A DNA stretch of 30,317 bases from Saccoglossus kowalevskii (Eukaryota > Hemichordata > Enteropneusta > Harrimaniidae). The DNA lies in NCBI RefSeq assembly GCF_000003605.2, contig NW_003125889.1, forward strand, positions 232,061-262,377. Direction: 5' to 3'. A program made the translations under genes and the position numbers. Under the pieces are notes generated by a model. That model saw only the letters and a program-made list of their open reading frames with translations. It searched no databases and was not told where the DNA came from. This document shows positions 9,962 through 22,200 of this stretch, one piece after another. Positions within the stretch are counted from its first letter, which is position 1; each line of letters starts with the position of its first letter.

Positions 9962-10243
9962 CTATACAGTTGTACTCTGTGCGACTTGTAACACAGATAT
10001 TGCTGGGTCTTTTAATTTGACGTAAAGCTTTCCCTTTGTCCAAGGGTTCTGTAACTGCAAAGGACTATAATCGTCCCGAAGCATGTGTTCCTTGTGACTG
10101 ATGACGGCAACCAGGCAGAAATCGTCCAATTGATCGTCACTGTAAATTGGTGCATCAAGTCCTTTTGTCTGAATCGCTTTGTTCAGCTGCTGTACAACTA
10201 GGTTGATGATTTCTCTTGCGCTCGTCCTTGTCGTAACATGAAG
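9962..10243 (-). CDS. ANKFN1: ANKFN1 exon 17 of 17 (RA-like domain, stop)
   Basis: Residues 782-874 and the TAG stop at 9964-9962. The acceptor is cttctacttttacag. It continues the RA-like ubiquitin fold begun in exon 16: LHVTTRTSAREIINLVVQQL (strand 2 and the main helix), DDFCLVAVISHKEHMLRDDY (strands 3-4 with the usual R-x-L/Y turn), and LQNPWTKGKLYVKLKDP. A short tail ends STTV, which resembles a class I PDZ-binding C-terminus (S/T-x-V); that ligand role is an inference. Confidence 0.94.
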   Translation of the reverse strand, partial: LHVTTRTSAREIINLVVQQLNKAIQTKGLDAPIYSDDQLDDFCLVAVISHKEHMLRDDYSPLQLQNPWTKGKLYVKLKDPAISVLQVAQSTTV

Positions 10244-13200
10244 CTGTAAAAGTAGAAGAAAATAAACTCCATGATATTAAAAGATAATACTTGAGTGTGA
10301 CAACACTAATACTCCTATGTGGTCGTGTGCATAAACAATCGAAAACTAAGGATATCATAAAAATTGTATTTATCTAATTACGCAACTATGTATATAATGT
10401 ATATTTCATAGTGAAGATACTAATTGGCTAACACTGAAAGAAGACATGGTGTTAGTAAATACTGCCCTCTAGTGGTCAATCTATACTAACCTTTAAACTT
10501 GTTCCCTGTGCTAACCCTGTCTTGTATGAGGGGTAAACTCGAAGTATCCCTGATTTGCTATTCGCTGGTTGCAGCGATGACATCACTGTTGTTGGTGACG
10601 TGCCTCCATTAATTCGTTCTCTACTGTGACTCGGCGAGCTCGCCGCACTGCTTGATGTACTTGTGCAGGTACTGGTGGTCATTTCATCTTGGCTTCCAAA
10701 CCCCAATCTGTCGCATCGATGTCGTCTGGGTGAATTGGAGCGGCTGTCTGATGTACTGCTAGCCTCACTGCCAGTATAGCTAGCGATATCACTCCCACTT
10801 CCAACTAGACTCTGTCTTCGAAGTTTGCAGTGTGCTGAAATAAAACAGCACAGACTTCACTAAGACAGCTAAGTTTATTTCACAGGGACAAGCAATCCTA
10901 GCTAACAAACCATATTAAATTCTCCCTGACTGGTTAAACATCAGCATCAAGTTTGGAAAAGCTATGAATCTGGTTGCAAAAACGAATAATACATCTACAG
11001 TCAAACCATAACTACATTGTATTTGTGACAAACACAAAATGACCTTTTACATACACACGATCTTTCATGACAATGTCATTGTTTTTCCTTATTTTATTGA
11101 ATTTTTGCTGAGTAATGTAATACTTTTTTTTCATTTCTTCTTCATCCAATAGCTACATTACAATTTATTATTCTAAAGCAAAAAGTAACATTGAAATTGA
11201 ACAAAATTATAGAAAATGGAAAATAATTGCTCTTTACATTGAACTATTTTGAACTCTTAATAGTATTACTTGTGTTCCCAAGACCACTTACCTCGCTGAG
11301 GTCTCTTCTCAAGACAGGGTGAATCCACTGGTGAAGGTGGGGGTGCATAAAGTACCAGAAGAGGGGCACCACCTTTGATTTGCTTATCTCTAGCATACTG
11401 TAAAATATCCATGATCCAACGCATTCCTTTCCATGTACATTCTAGGATCTGAGAGGAATAAAAAAAAGATGAGACTATGAGCAAATATAGTGTTAGCACG
11501 TCCTGTAGGCATTAAATTGAGCCTTCAGTAAAGAGCTTAATCCAGACAAATATCAAAGGGTTACCGAGAATAAATCAGAAAAGTCTGCAGCCAGGTGCTG
11601 GTGGCAAATCAATTTTGAGACAGCTGCATATATTACCGTACCTGCTGAAATTCTGCAATTTGATGAATTCTTAGTTTGGCTTCGTTGACTTCTGAATCAG
11701 AGAAGGCTTCACGCTGCATGTGTTGCGCGATTAAACTATCCATTTCCAAAATGGAGGACAGCCGAGCATAACGACGAATGAACTCTGGTTGATACGTTGT
11801 CATATGTACTGAAACGGGAGCAAGATGAGTTATGGTGAATTTTTTTCCAAAACTATTTTTTATTGATTATTCAAAATTGCATTAAATCATGAAAGAATTC
11901 TCTCAGTGTTTTTAAACATTATAATTTTAGTCTCTTCTATGGAAAAATAAACTGATGAAATCAAATCCAGACTTTGAGGTGTTGAACTAATTTTCAAAGT
12001 TGTAACAAAGAACAAACTGCATTTTATAAAGACTTTTAATGTTATCATTTTCCTAGTGTATCTTTTAAATTGCAAAAATATATTCTGAAACAGGACCAAC
12101 AAATTGTGATAATCAGGATATTATGAAATTGTCTGTTGGCATATGCAAATCCTCACAAACTCAAATCATTTTTAATTCAATTTTCTGATCACAAAAAACA
12201 AGGAAAGTGAATTGCAAATTGTTGCACATTGAATATAAAAAGTTCTATTTTTGTATTTTACCATCTCAATGTAAATGGTGTGTAGCTGTAAGCACGTAAT
12301 CTATCACATCTATAATATGCATCCCTTAGGCATTTGAATAGTATGTAATGTGAAAACAGAACATGTCTGAAAAAAACTATTTCAGAACTGTTATTAAGTT
12401 TACCAAAGTATATTCTAGTAAGTGTATATATAATAAAATGTCTTTCAGTGCATATGATTGTGTTACAGCATGTATAAGCCAAAATTCAAACTGTTTCTCT
12501 TTTAAAAGAAAAAAATGCTAGTTTTTAACAGCTGAGTAAGGTATCCACCAGATGGTATTGGAAAATTTTACATGTCAGAAACTCTTGACAGATAAATTGG
12601 AATTATCGGTATACACAAATCCAGCTTGGTAAAAATAATGACCATATAAGCAAGCCCTATGCAATGTTATCATTATGAGTACTAGTATTGTAGAGCAAAA
12701 CTATAAGCAAAGCCATAATGATCTACAGTTACTGTTGACAAATCTCTTAGTTGTAACTAAGAATAAAATTCAAATTGGTTCTAGCCACTTTGCAAACCAT
12801 GAATTTGTCAGAAGTTTGTAGAAAATTGAAACATGTTACAGTAATATACATTCGATGTCTACAATACGTTTTCCTGATGTTTAATTTAAATTTCTGTGAG
12901 TAATGACATGTTTACAAATAATGTCAATTTAGAAAATACTTTTAAGCAATGGTGGCGCTATTGACACAATTTAAATAAAATTTGCCATTGTTGACTGGCA
13001 AAGCAGTAAAGAGGAATTCCAGCAACTGCACTACATGTGACTACTACAATGCTAAACTTATGTACACAACCCTGATAGTTTCAAAGCTTAATTCATAATG
13101 ACAGAGAATTTTGGTGGTAATGTATCTTGTAATCTGCCACTCACCCATTTCAAACACGGGAACAGGGAGCAAAATGTATTCTTTATCAGACATGAGGTCA

Positions 13201-16200
13201 TCTGTTTGACCTGGAACACTGCACACATCTACTGCTGCTGGGACAAGGAGAATAAAAGACACCTGAAGAAAAAAAAAAACACTTTATAAATCACTTTATA
13301 CAATCAAAACAAAACATTTAGAAACGTTCTACATACATAAAACTCACTTTACACAACATGTTCTATTTTTAGCTTCAAAAGGATTACAAGCTTTGAAAGG
13401 TCACTGTTCACTCACACATATACTGTATTAAGGTATTGTACTTTAATAGTTTATGCCATCTGAAAACAGGACACCGTCTTCCATTTCGATTATGAATATT
13501 GTGCAGAATCATTAACAGAACTCACTAAATACCTTCAAAAGTACCAAAAGTACTTGTATATATATTTACTTGTACTTTTCTGTAAAAAACTCCTCCCCAT
13601 AATAAAATGTCTTGGTCTACTGCCTGGATATTTTATTACCGGTCTAACTTTATGACCAGAAGAGTCTCTCATTAAATAAATTAGTTTGAAATAAAAAGCA
13701 TACCATTCCTTTTGTTTTCAAACATTTGAAAGCAAAAGCAACACATTACATCAAATATGATACATACAAATGTAGACTTCATCAAACACTGGCTAAAAAG
13801 CTCAAGACATTTTGGAGTTTTCACCAACACACTTTCTTGTCCAAATTTGTCTGCATTTTTTCAAATATTCTGTAAATTTTCTGGAAATGATTCCTAATTT
13901 TGGAGCCAAAGGACAAAATTTGATTCAATGTTTAGTTTTTACTCAAGAAAATTTGTCTATTTTGTCCCAGTCTTCTGAAGAAAAGTGCAGACTATAAACA
14001 GGAATATTTTGTGAATTTGTGATGAAAAGAGGGAACTGGTGCTGAAACGATCAAATACTTTGGACTACTTCTGCTTATAGCAATAATATTAGAATAATAT
14101 TCCTGGTTATTTGCTGAAAATATTATTATTATTGTTTTATTTATTAACACTGTCCAATTGAAAAATAATAACACATTTTTCATGGCAATAATGATACATT
14201 TGTAAAGCAGGCAAACAGTCAGTTGCTTTATTGACCCCAAAGTAATCAAATTATGCAAATCAAATTATGTAAATTAGTATGGCTGTCTTTTCTTTGGCAA
14301 AAGGCAGAAACCGACATCAGGTGTTAAAATCGACAAACAGGAAATTAAATAAATGTAAAATGCTAGAACTGACTGGTATTTGATACCAGATGAAAACCAC
14401 CATCTTTGTACAAAACCTGAATGAAAATAAAAATATCGCTGGGCAGGAGAATGTAACTAAGTATTAACATTGCTATTTACTGTTATGTTGTGAACTATAT
14501 TGTCACATGTTATCAAATACTTCCATACAACAGTTGTACCACTTTGTTATTTTGGAGGAAACCAATTCTTGTTGTGAGAGGTTGAAGGACATGTTACTAA
14601 CTTGGAGCGAACTCTATAACAACTGCAAACCCTTGAAAAAAATTTACATTATTATATATATAAAATGCCATAATAAGGCAAGTTATCTGTTTCCATAGTA
14701 ACCAAAATGTGATTTCTGTATCAATTTAAACTGAAAAAGAAACACTACCCATGAGAAACTAATAGTAACAAATTAGTTGAAATTTAGGGTTTAAAAACAA
14801 AAAAATTACAATAATTACAGACCTCTTCGTTCATCTCAATAACTTCTAGGTCACATATCCGATGATTGCAAACTTGATCCTCAGACACTGCAAGCTTATT
14901 TAGTAACCATTTAGTTGCTGTCACTAGCTTCTCTTGAAATTCCAACTGCGTACTGGTTGGAGCGTTCTTTACCTACAGGATAATGACAAGCCATTCAAGT
15001 TACTCAATACAATGAAACTGAATCAATGTGAAATCCTACGTAATAATATCATGCGTATAAAGTTACACAATAATAGGAAACATCCTGCAGCAATGGTGGG
15101 ATAGCTTAATACAAAAAAGCAATAAATAGAACACTTCTCTTCCATTAGACTGATGAGTCGTGCAGTCTTGTATGTCACACAATACAAAAGTCACATGTTT
15201 ATAGGGCGATGGCTGCCCCACCATGTCCTGTTCAATATGGGACGTACACAACACGAATGAAATATTTTGTTTGTCGGGAATCATCGTGAAAGTTCATAGC
15301 ATAGAAGTTTTCACTAATGTCACAAGTTCGTCAGCTAATGATGAGATTTGCATCATGTTTGCACAAATTTCAGCTATAAGTTAATTTTATAAAATACCTC
15401 ATTGGTATAACAGGGGTGGCCACCGTGTCTCACATGATTGGCACTAGGTAAAAAAAACTACTGTAGAATACTTTATTTTGGCTTGGAATTAATTTTCACT
15501 GGAGAAATGATTCAGTGAAAATAAAATTCAGCGAATATACCTTTTTTTTCTATATTTTACATTAAGCTTGTCAAAAATCAGTGAAAATTAATTCCATACA
15601 AAACACTCAAATAGTCTTTTCAGCGAAAATTAATTCCAGCTAAAATAAAGTATTTTACAGTACTCACCTCACTGATATCAAAATGCTGCAGCCATTCCCA
15701 CTCTTCCCTAGATACATTGGGATTATCCCGAATTTTTATATGTGGCAGTACATTGGGAGTTTTTTCCGGCACCATAACACGAATGATATCCACAGAGCTC
15801 CTTAATTTAAGATAACCAACATAAAGACCTCGACTCAGAGGAACAGTGCTGACTTGATGGTAGAGGATCTTCTCCTACAAAACAATATAATTGTCATCAG
15901 TATTAATCAGTAAAATATAATGTTTGACAGATAATTTTTTTTTTCAATTTGCATTCTCAAAAATGTTATAAGCAGAAAAATGTTAGATTTTTCAATTATC
16001 CAAAACATCTGTATCTGGAGCAAAGTTAAATATAAATATGGAAATATTATGTTCATATGTGATAGTCTGTTTAAATCATTATTTGCTAGACGGACCATGA
16101 AGATGAAGTGGAGCCTCTCGTCTGCTTGGAAATTAATCTTGCTTGCTTGCTATACTATTTTATTAAATGTGCAACAGACTGGATTTAACAAGAATAAAAT

Positions 16201-19200
16201 GCATATTAAACCTAGTGGTTCCCAGAGTTTTTATAAAGAGACTACTGATTTTGCAGATAATTATTCCAGGAATTTTTTTGGCAATTATATCTAAAAATGT
16301 TGAATTATTGAAATATCAAAACTGTAAGGCGAACATATCAACTCATATCAAACAGCTCTATGAACAACCTCTACATATAAATTACTTTTAAAAATAAAAA
16401 AAAACACTATGAAGGTGATAAATTAAAACAAATTATCAATTTAAAAATTTGTCCTTGAGTGATTTTAAAGATACAATAAATTTATTAATATTGGAGATAA
16501 ATTAATTGAATGATGACTTGTAAAAAGCAAATAACTTTTTATCCCCACTAATTTGCAGTTAGGAAGTTATTTATTCATTGACAAACAAATAAATTTGCTC
16601 AGGGATAACCTCACACATACCCTGATCTAGCTACACATGAATCAACACTTTGATGAAGCTCGTGAAGATATGTAATTAAAGTCTACATTTGCATCAAGCC
16701 TAGTTACCCCCTTCCTTCACATCATTTATCTGCCTGCCTGCTCAAGTACTTCACCACTATACGACATAAAGTACATTAGAATGAAAAGACTGATGAGCTA
16801 TTTTAAGACTGCATAATAGTATCTGATATTGTAGAGTATTGAGACGTTAATAATATCCGTCCAATTACATTTTGTGATATATTCTGTGAATTGTGCTTAA
16901 TTTGCATATTAATGTTATTTATAGTCACATACTTGCTATTGTTGCTATGTGTTGCCACGTATTTGCTATTGTTCTTGCTGTATTTGCCATCAGATTAATT
17001 TGATAAAAAGCAGAAACAACACTTGAATATTGCCTATTTTTTATGTTTCACTTTTACATAAGCACTACTGAATAGTATGCACTGTTTCCAGGCTGTCACT
17101 CAGGAAACATTATTATACATGTATATGTTTGGGTTCCTTGTGAACAAGGTCTTTTGCCCGATTTTCTCAGAGTGATAGCACAATGTCCACATTGAGACTG
17201 TATATTTGTACTAATTGCAACTCAACTGATATAAATCAAGTTTACATCAAAATTAACGCAAAATTCAGTTGAACTTTGGTGATTGTCGCCGTTGTGCCTA
17301 AATGTTTGCTTCACAAAAGTTGAACCGCAATAACAAACACAAAGACAAATTTTGATGACCAATGACAACAACTAGCAAATTATCAGGACATTGTAAATAT
17401 TCATAAAATGGACAAGCTCAATCAAGGTAATCAAGTTTTCATGCAACTTTAAAGAACGCAACGATTGCGTAATATCTGCACAAACTGATAATTACTAATT
17501 ATATTACCAAATTTTAGTTTAGCACATTTTACTTATACCTCAATACGTTAAATAAACATTTACAAAATTCAATTTTACAAAATTTAATATTAAACCAAAC
17601 AAGCAGCCTCTCGGCTGAGATAGCTCCGCTGTTAGCAATGCACATTTCAATTAAAAAACAGAAATTATCATTAAAAAATGAACAATATGTATAGTATCAA
17701 AACAATCAGACTTGCGGTTTTCAACAAGATGTGGAAAATATCACTTTTTACCAAAAATTACAAAAATATTCATCAAAATTAGAGAATTAAAGATATCATC
17801 ATGAAATGAACAAATCTGAGTTAGAACCACATGTAGTACCTATATATGTAGTATTAAAGCAATTGGGACTTGCAGTTTTTAACAAGGTGAAAATATCACT
17901 TTTTACCAAAAATTACAAAAATATTCACGAAAATTAGAGAATTGAAGATATCATCGTGAAATGAACAAATCTGAGAGAGGTCTACCCAAGGTACATATAC
18001 ACCAAGTATCAAAGCATTCAGGCTTGTAGTTTTCAAGAAGAAGTCGAAAAAGTAAAACATTGACACGGACGACGACGACGGACAATCACTCATATGATAA
18101 GCTCCTTGCATTATTTACCGGGATTGAAGTCATTAGTAAATCTGGTGCCGATGGTTCTTCACTATCAGGTGTTCCAATCCATTTTCTTTGTATTCTAGCA
18201 AGAGGTGTCCATTTTAAGGATACAGACTGTAACACTTTTGGGTCCTGTATTACAGAGAAAATATGTTTGTCAGGTTAGCTTAGGAAAGAATCAACAGGCA
18301 ACATATCAAATACAGCATGTATTTATAGACAGTAGCTGGAGTAGTTGATACTCAACATAAAACATTTTAATGATGAGTACAAATTCTATTCTGACATGGC
18401 AAACATATTAAAGGATACACGTCTGTCTATATCTAGAGTGGAACCTCCGACCTTACCTGAGTTTATTTACCCGAACTGAGCTATGAACCAACTATGACAA
18501 AAAGTTAACCCCCATCAACATTGTCATTACTGGTAAAGTAACAATTTTGCGGTTTCACATCAGAAATGATACCAATGAACATTTTTTGAGACAAATGGTC
18601 TTTGAATATGTCTCAGTTTAGCTACTGATGTACAGTTATGTTCCAATAATTCAATTTTAATTTTAAAGTATGAATTTGAGAAGTGCTTCATAACAATACA
18701 TCACCAAACAAACACAATACCCGGTACACCCCAAATATAACACAATACATCACAATACAATGTAACACAATGCATCACTATTGAATACATCACAATACAA
18801 TACACCACAAGACAATATACCACAAAACATCACAATACAATACACCACAAGACAATACATCACAATACAATGTATCACAATGCATCACTATTGAATACAT
18901 CACAATACAATACACCACAAGACAATATACCACAAAACATCACAATACAATACACCACAAGTCAAAAATACATCCTAGTTATACATAAGAATGTTTAGCA
19001 ATAGACTTACTTTTATGTAGTTAACAGTTGTAATAATGAGACTACCACTCATGTCCTTGGCTGGCTGGTAATATAATTGTCCTAAATCTTGTATGCCTAA
19101 TACTGTCTGTAACTGAGCAACTGCTTGAAGGAGTTTACTTCGAAAAGCTACTGTCGATGATGACATACTGCGTTCCATTTCTGACCGAAGTACATCCACA

Positions 19201-22200
19201 TCCTCCCACGTACAAGCAACCTATTCAAAAATAACAAATAATTTAAAATATAAAAATGTATAATTTATTTTTGACCTTCAAAGCATTTTATATCAGACAC
19301 TGTGTTTTATACTGCATTGGATGTTTAATAAATTGTTTGTGATATTTACCTTCATAAGCCAGTGAAAGTCGTGGTGAATATTACTTGAAAAATTTTCATC
19401 CACTTCAACAATTGGAATCTGATCGTCTGTGGTTACAAGAACACGATCTTCATTGAAAAATAAAGCCGCAAGGTAGACTCCCCTAAAATATAATTATGAG
19501 TGAAACTTGATATGTCAAAATGACAAGAAGTAAAATGTATAATAACTAGAAATTCTATAATGTGACCTAACAAGTTGCTAGGATACTGAATATTGAGTGG
19601 ACCAATATGCAAATTAGCTAATCAATATGCACATACTGAGTATAAACTATTGTAATCTATTTATATATGAATGTTGAGGTCCACTAGAAATAATATGGCT
19701 CATTGAGGAATCTAGTTTTTGCCAATTGTAATAAAATCCAAACTGAATGCAAAGGAACTTCCACAATCACTACACTACATGTAGAACCTGTGAACCGTTT
19801 TAATTTCCCAAGAAAAATGTTTTCACAAACCATCAAATTTTGTAGAAGTGAAAATATCTCTGGAGTCCTATGGCACAGAATGTCAGTGACTTGAGAATTG
19901 AGTTTACAGAATGTATTGTTTTTAGGGTTCACCCAGGCATGTTTTAGCATGGTGATTCTAATCTGAATTTTACAAAAACGATCATAGTTATTGTTATGCT
20001 AATGATGATATTGTTCCAAAGTATTTATGTAAATTATATTCTTATGCAAATGAATTACCATGCAAACCCAAATTCCTAGGAGACCACATTCAGTATCTGC
20101 TCAGAAATCAGCAAACCTTTCTTGTGGATGGGACTCAGTAGTCTGTAATAATAACATTACCTTTTGAGATTCTTTTGAAATTTAGGTGCAGACTGGAAGA
20201 AAGTTTTAATGCTTTTCTTGACTGTTTTTCTCACTTGACTTGGTGATGATTTTGGTGATGAATTTGCTGTAAAAAAAATTTAACAAATCAGGTTTCATAC
20301 TTCATAAGTACAACAGTACTTCTCTAATAGAAGTGTACCTTCAATAAAAGACAAGAAGTTGCTCAAGACACAAAGACAAACACATTCAATGTCATGAAAA
20401 TTATAGATTTAAAATATTTATGGAAAAGTTTGTTCTTGATACCAAACCATTAAAGATTCATAGAGATGTGGATCTGGTTGCCATGGGGACAGCAATTTTG
20501 TGAATAATTTTTCATTTATATCTCAAATATAGATGGATTCTCATGAAATTTTTAATAAGGGCTGTACTCGAAAAACAAGTATCAATCTGTTAGAGATGGG
20601 CTGAGATCTAGAATTTATTGCCATAGAAACAAGAATGTTTTTAATGACTATTCATTGGCAGATAACTCAAAATGTTAAAAACAAGAGAAGTTGTAATTCA
20701 AATATAAAACAAGTGATTAGATTTTAACAGATTTCTGGATCTAGTTGCTATGGATATAGTAAATTTGTAAAAGTCTTTTCACCATTGCCAATACATGTAT
20801 TAGATTCTTTGAGTGAATAAACTATTGAAGAGTCGATTTGGAATTTCTTTTCAAAAATAATTAGAAGCGTATGTGAGTAAGATTAATGTATACAAATAGT
20901 GAGATTTGAAAACAAGTAATTTGCATCCATGGGGAAGGTTTATGTGTTCAGAGTGAATTTTAGTTGCATTGTGTAGTTGACAACTACATAACACACACAC
21001 AGCACTCAAGCACAACATCAAATAGAAAATACACTGAATCTTGTTCCCATTCAATACATCATGGCGTCCTATTTACGAAATTGATAGTCTGAGTTTTCAT
21101 TATGAACTTTATCATACACCAATTCAAATGTTTTACTCATTTCATTAAGTATGCATGAATTATCTACCACATTAGACTAATCTCAAATGTTAATAAAAAT
21201 CTGTAATATATCCTAATTAAAAAAATAATTTCATTGAGAATTGTTCAGGGTACTGCAGCACAAAAATAGCGACAACAATATCTGTGATAGAAGCTCAGCT
21301 GATTACACAAAACATCTATCAATTCAATTCTGAATACGGCTGTTTCAACAGGAAATATGTCTACGAGTAAAGCCTTTGATATCCTAGCACAAAGTTACAT
21401 AATCAAAATACATAAATTATAGCAAGTCTATTGTTGATATTGCACAAATTGAAACAAAGTATCTACTAAATTACACAGCATAGGCTCATTCATTTCATAC
21501 TATTGCGTGTATATGTCAATCTAATTTAATACCGTCACCACTTGAGAAGATACCATGTACTCACATTTTAGCTCCATAGAATCTGCAGGCCTTGAATTGC
21601 AATACTGCATAAAAAGATCGTCAATCATCGTTAGTCGCCCACTAGAACGAGACTTGGTACCGTCCACATCACGCCAACCTGAAAATAACCGAGAGAGAAT
21701 TACCATCAAATAATTTATTTAATCTGTGAAGATGCACCACCATATGATTAGAGCAGTGTGTTCTATTTTACCTGCAGTATATTTCTGCTGACAACTATAT
21801 ACTAGGATGTCACATGAAGTAAATTTGTAATACAGTCAGAGAAAGCAATGAAAATTAGTTTATATTGCATCAATCAAAATACATAACTGTCTTGTATTAA
21901 AAAAAATATTTGTTTTAGTGATATTCATATCAGGGCAATAACATTTTGTCTCTCAGGTCATTCACATATCTCATGCATCATTGGTTCTAATGATGAGAAA
22001 CCAAAATCATTAGAGCTAATCATAGGCGTGACAGATATTTATTAGTATGTCCTTGATTGGAGAGCTCTAAGGTGCCATCTAGACTCATTCTCAGCCTTAC
22101 AGGTATAGTGTACCATCAACAAATTGAATAGAGACGTAACTGTAATGCGAATTCTCAGATGTTTTTTGTGAAACCCTTAAGGTTAAAGATAAAACCTTAA

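Larger units (their letters stand above)
15875..18118. other. ANKFN1 intron (exon 10 to 11)
   Basis: 2244-base intron. It holds a tandem 158-bp repeat with a GACGACGACGACGG terminus (17686-18105) at its donor end and an isolated plus-strand open frame at 16097-16294. Nothing is recognised between 16400 and 17680. Confidence 0.55.

Noticed and set aside
13098-13289. Plus-strand frame opposite ANKFN1 exon 13
   Set aside because: Shadow of a well-supported exon.
15063-15284. Minus-strand 73-codon frame in an ANKFN1 intron
   Set aside because: Part of it is a repeat shared with 6945-6985; there are no splice sites in phase.
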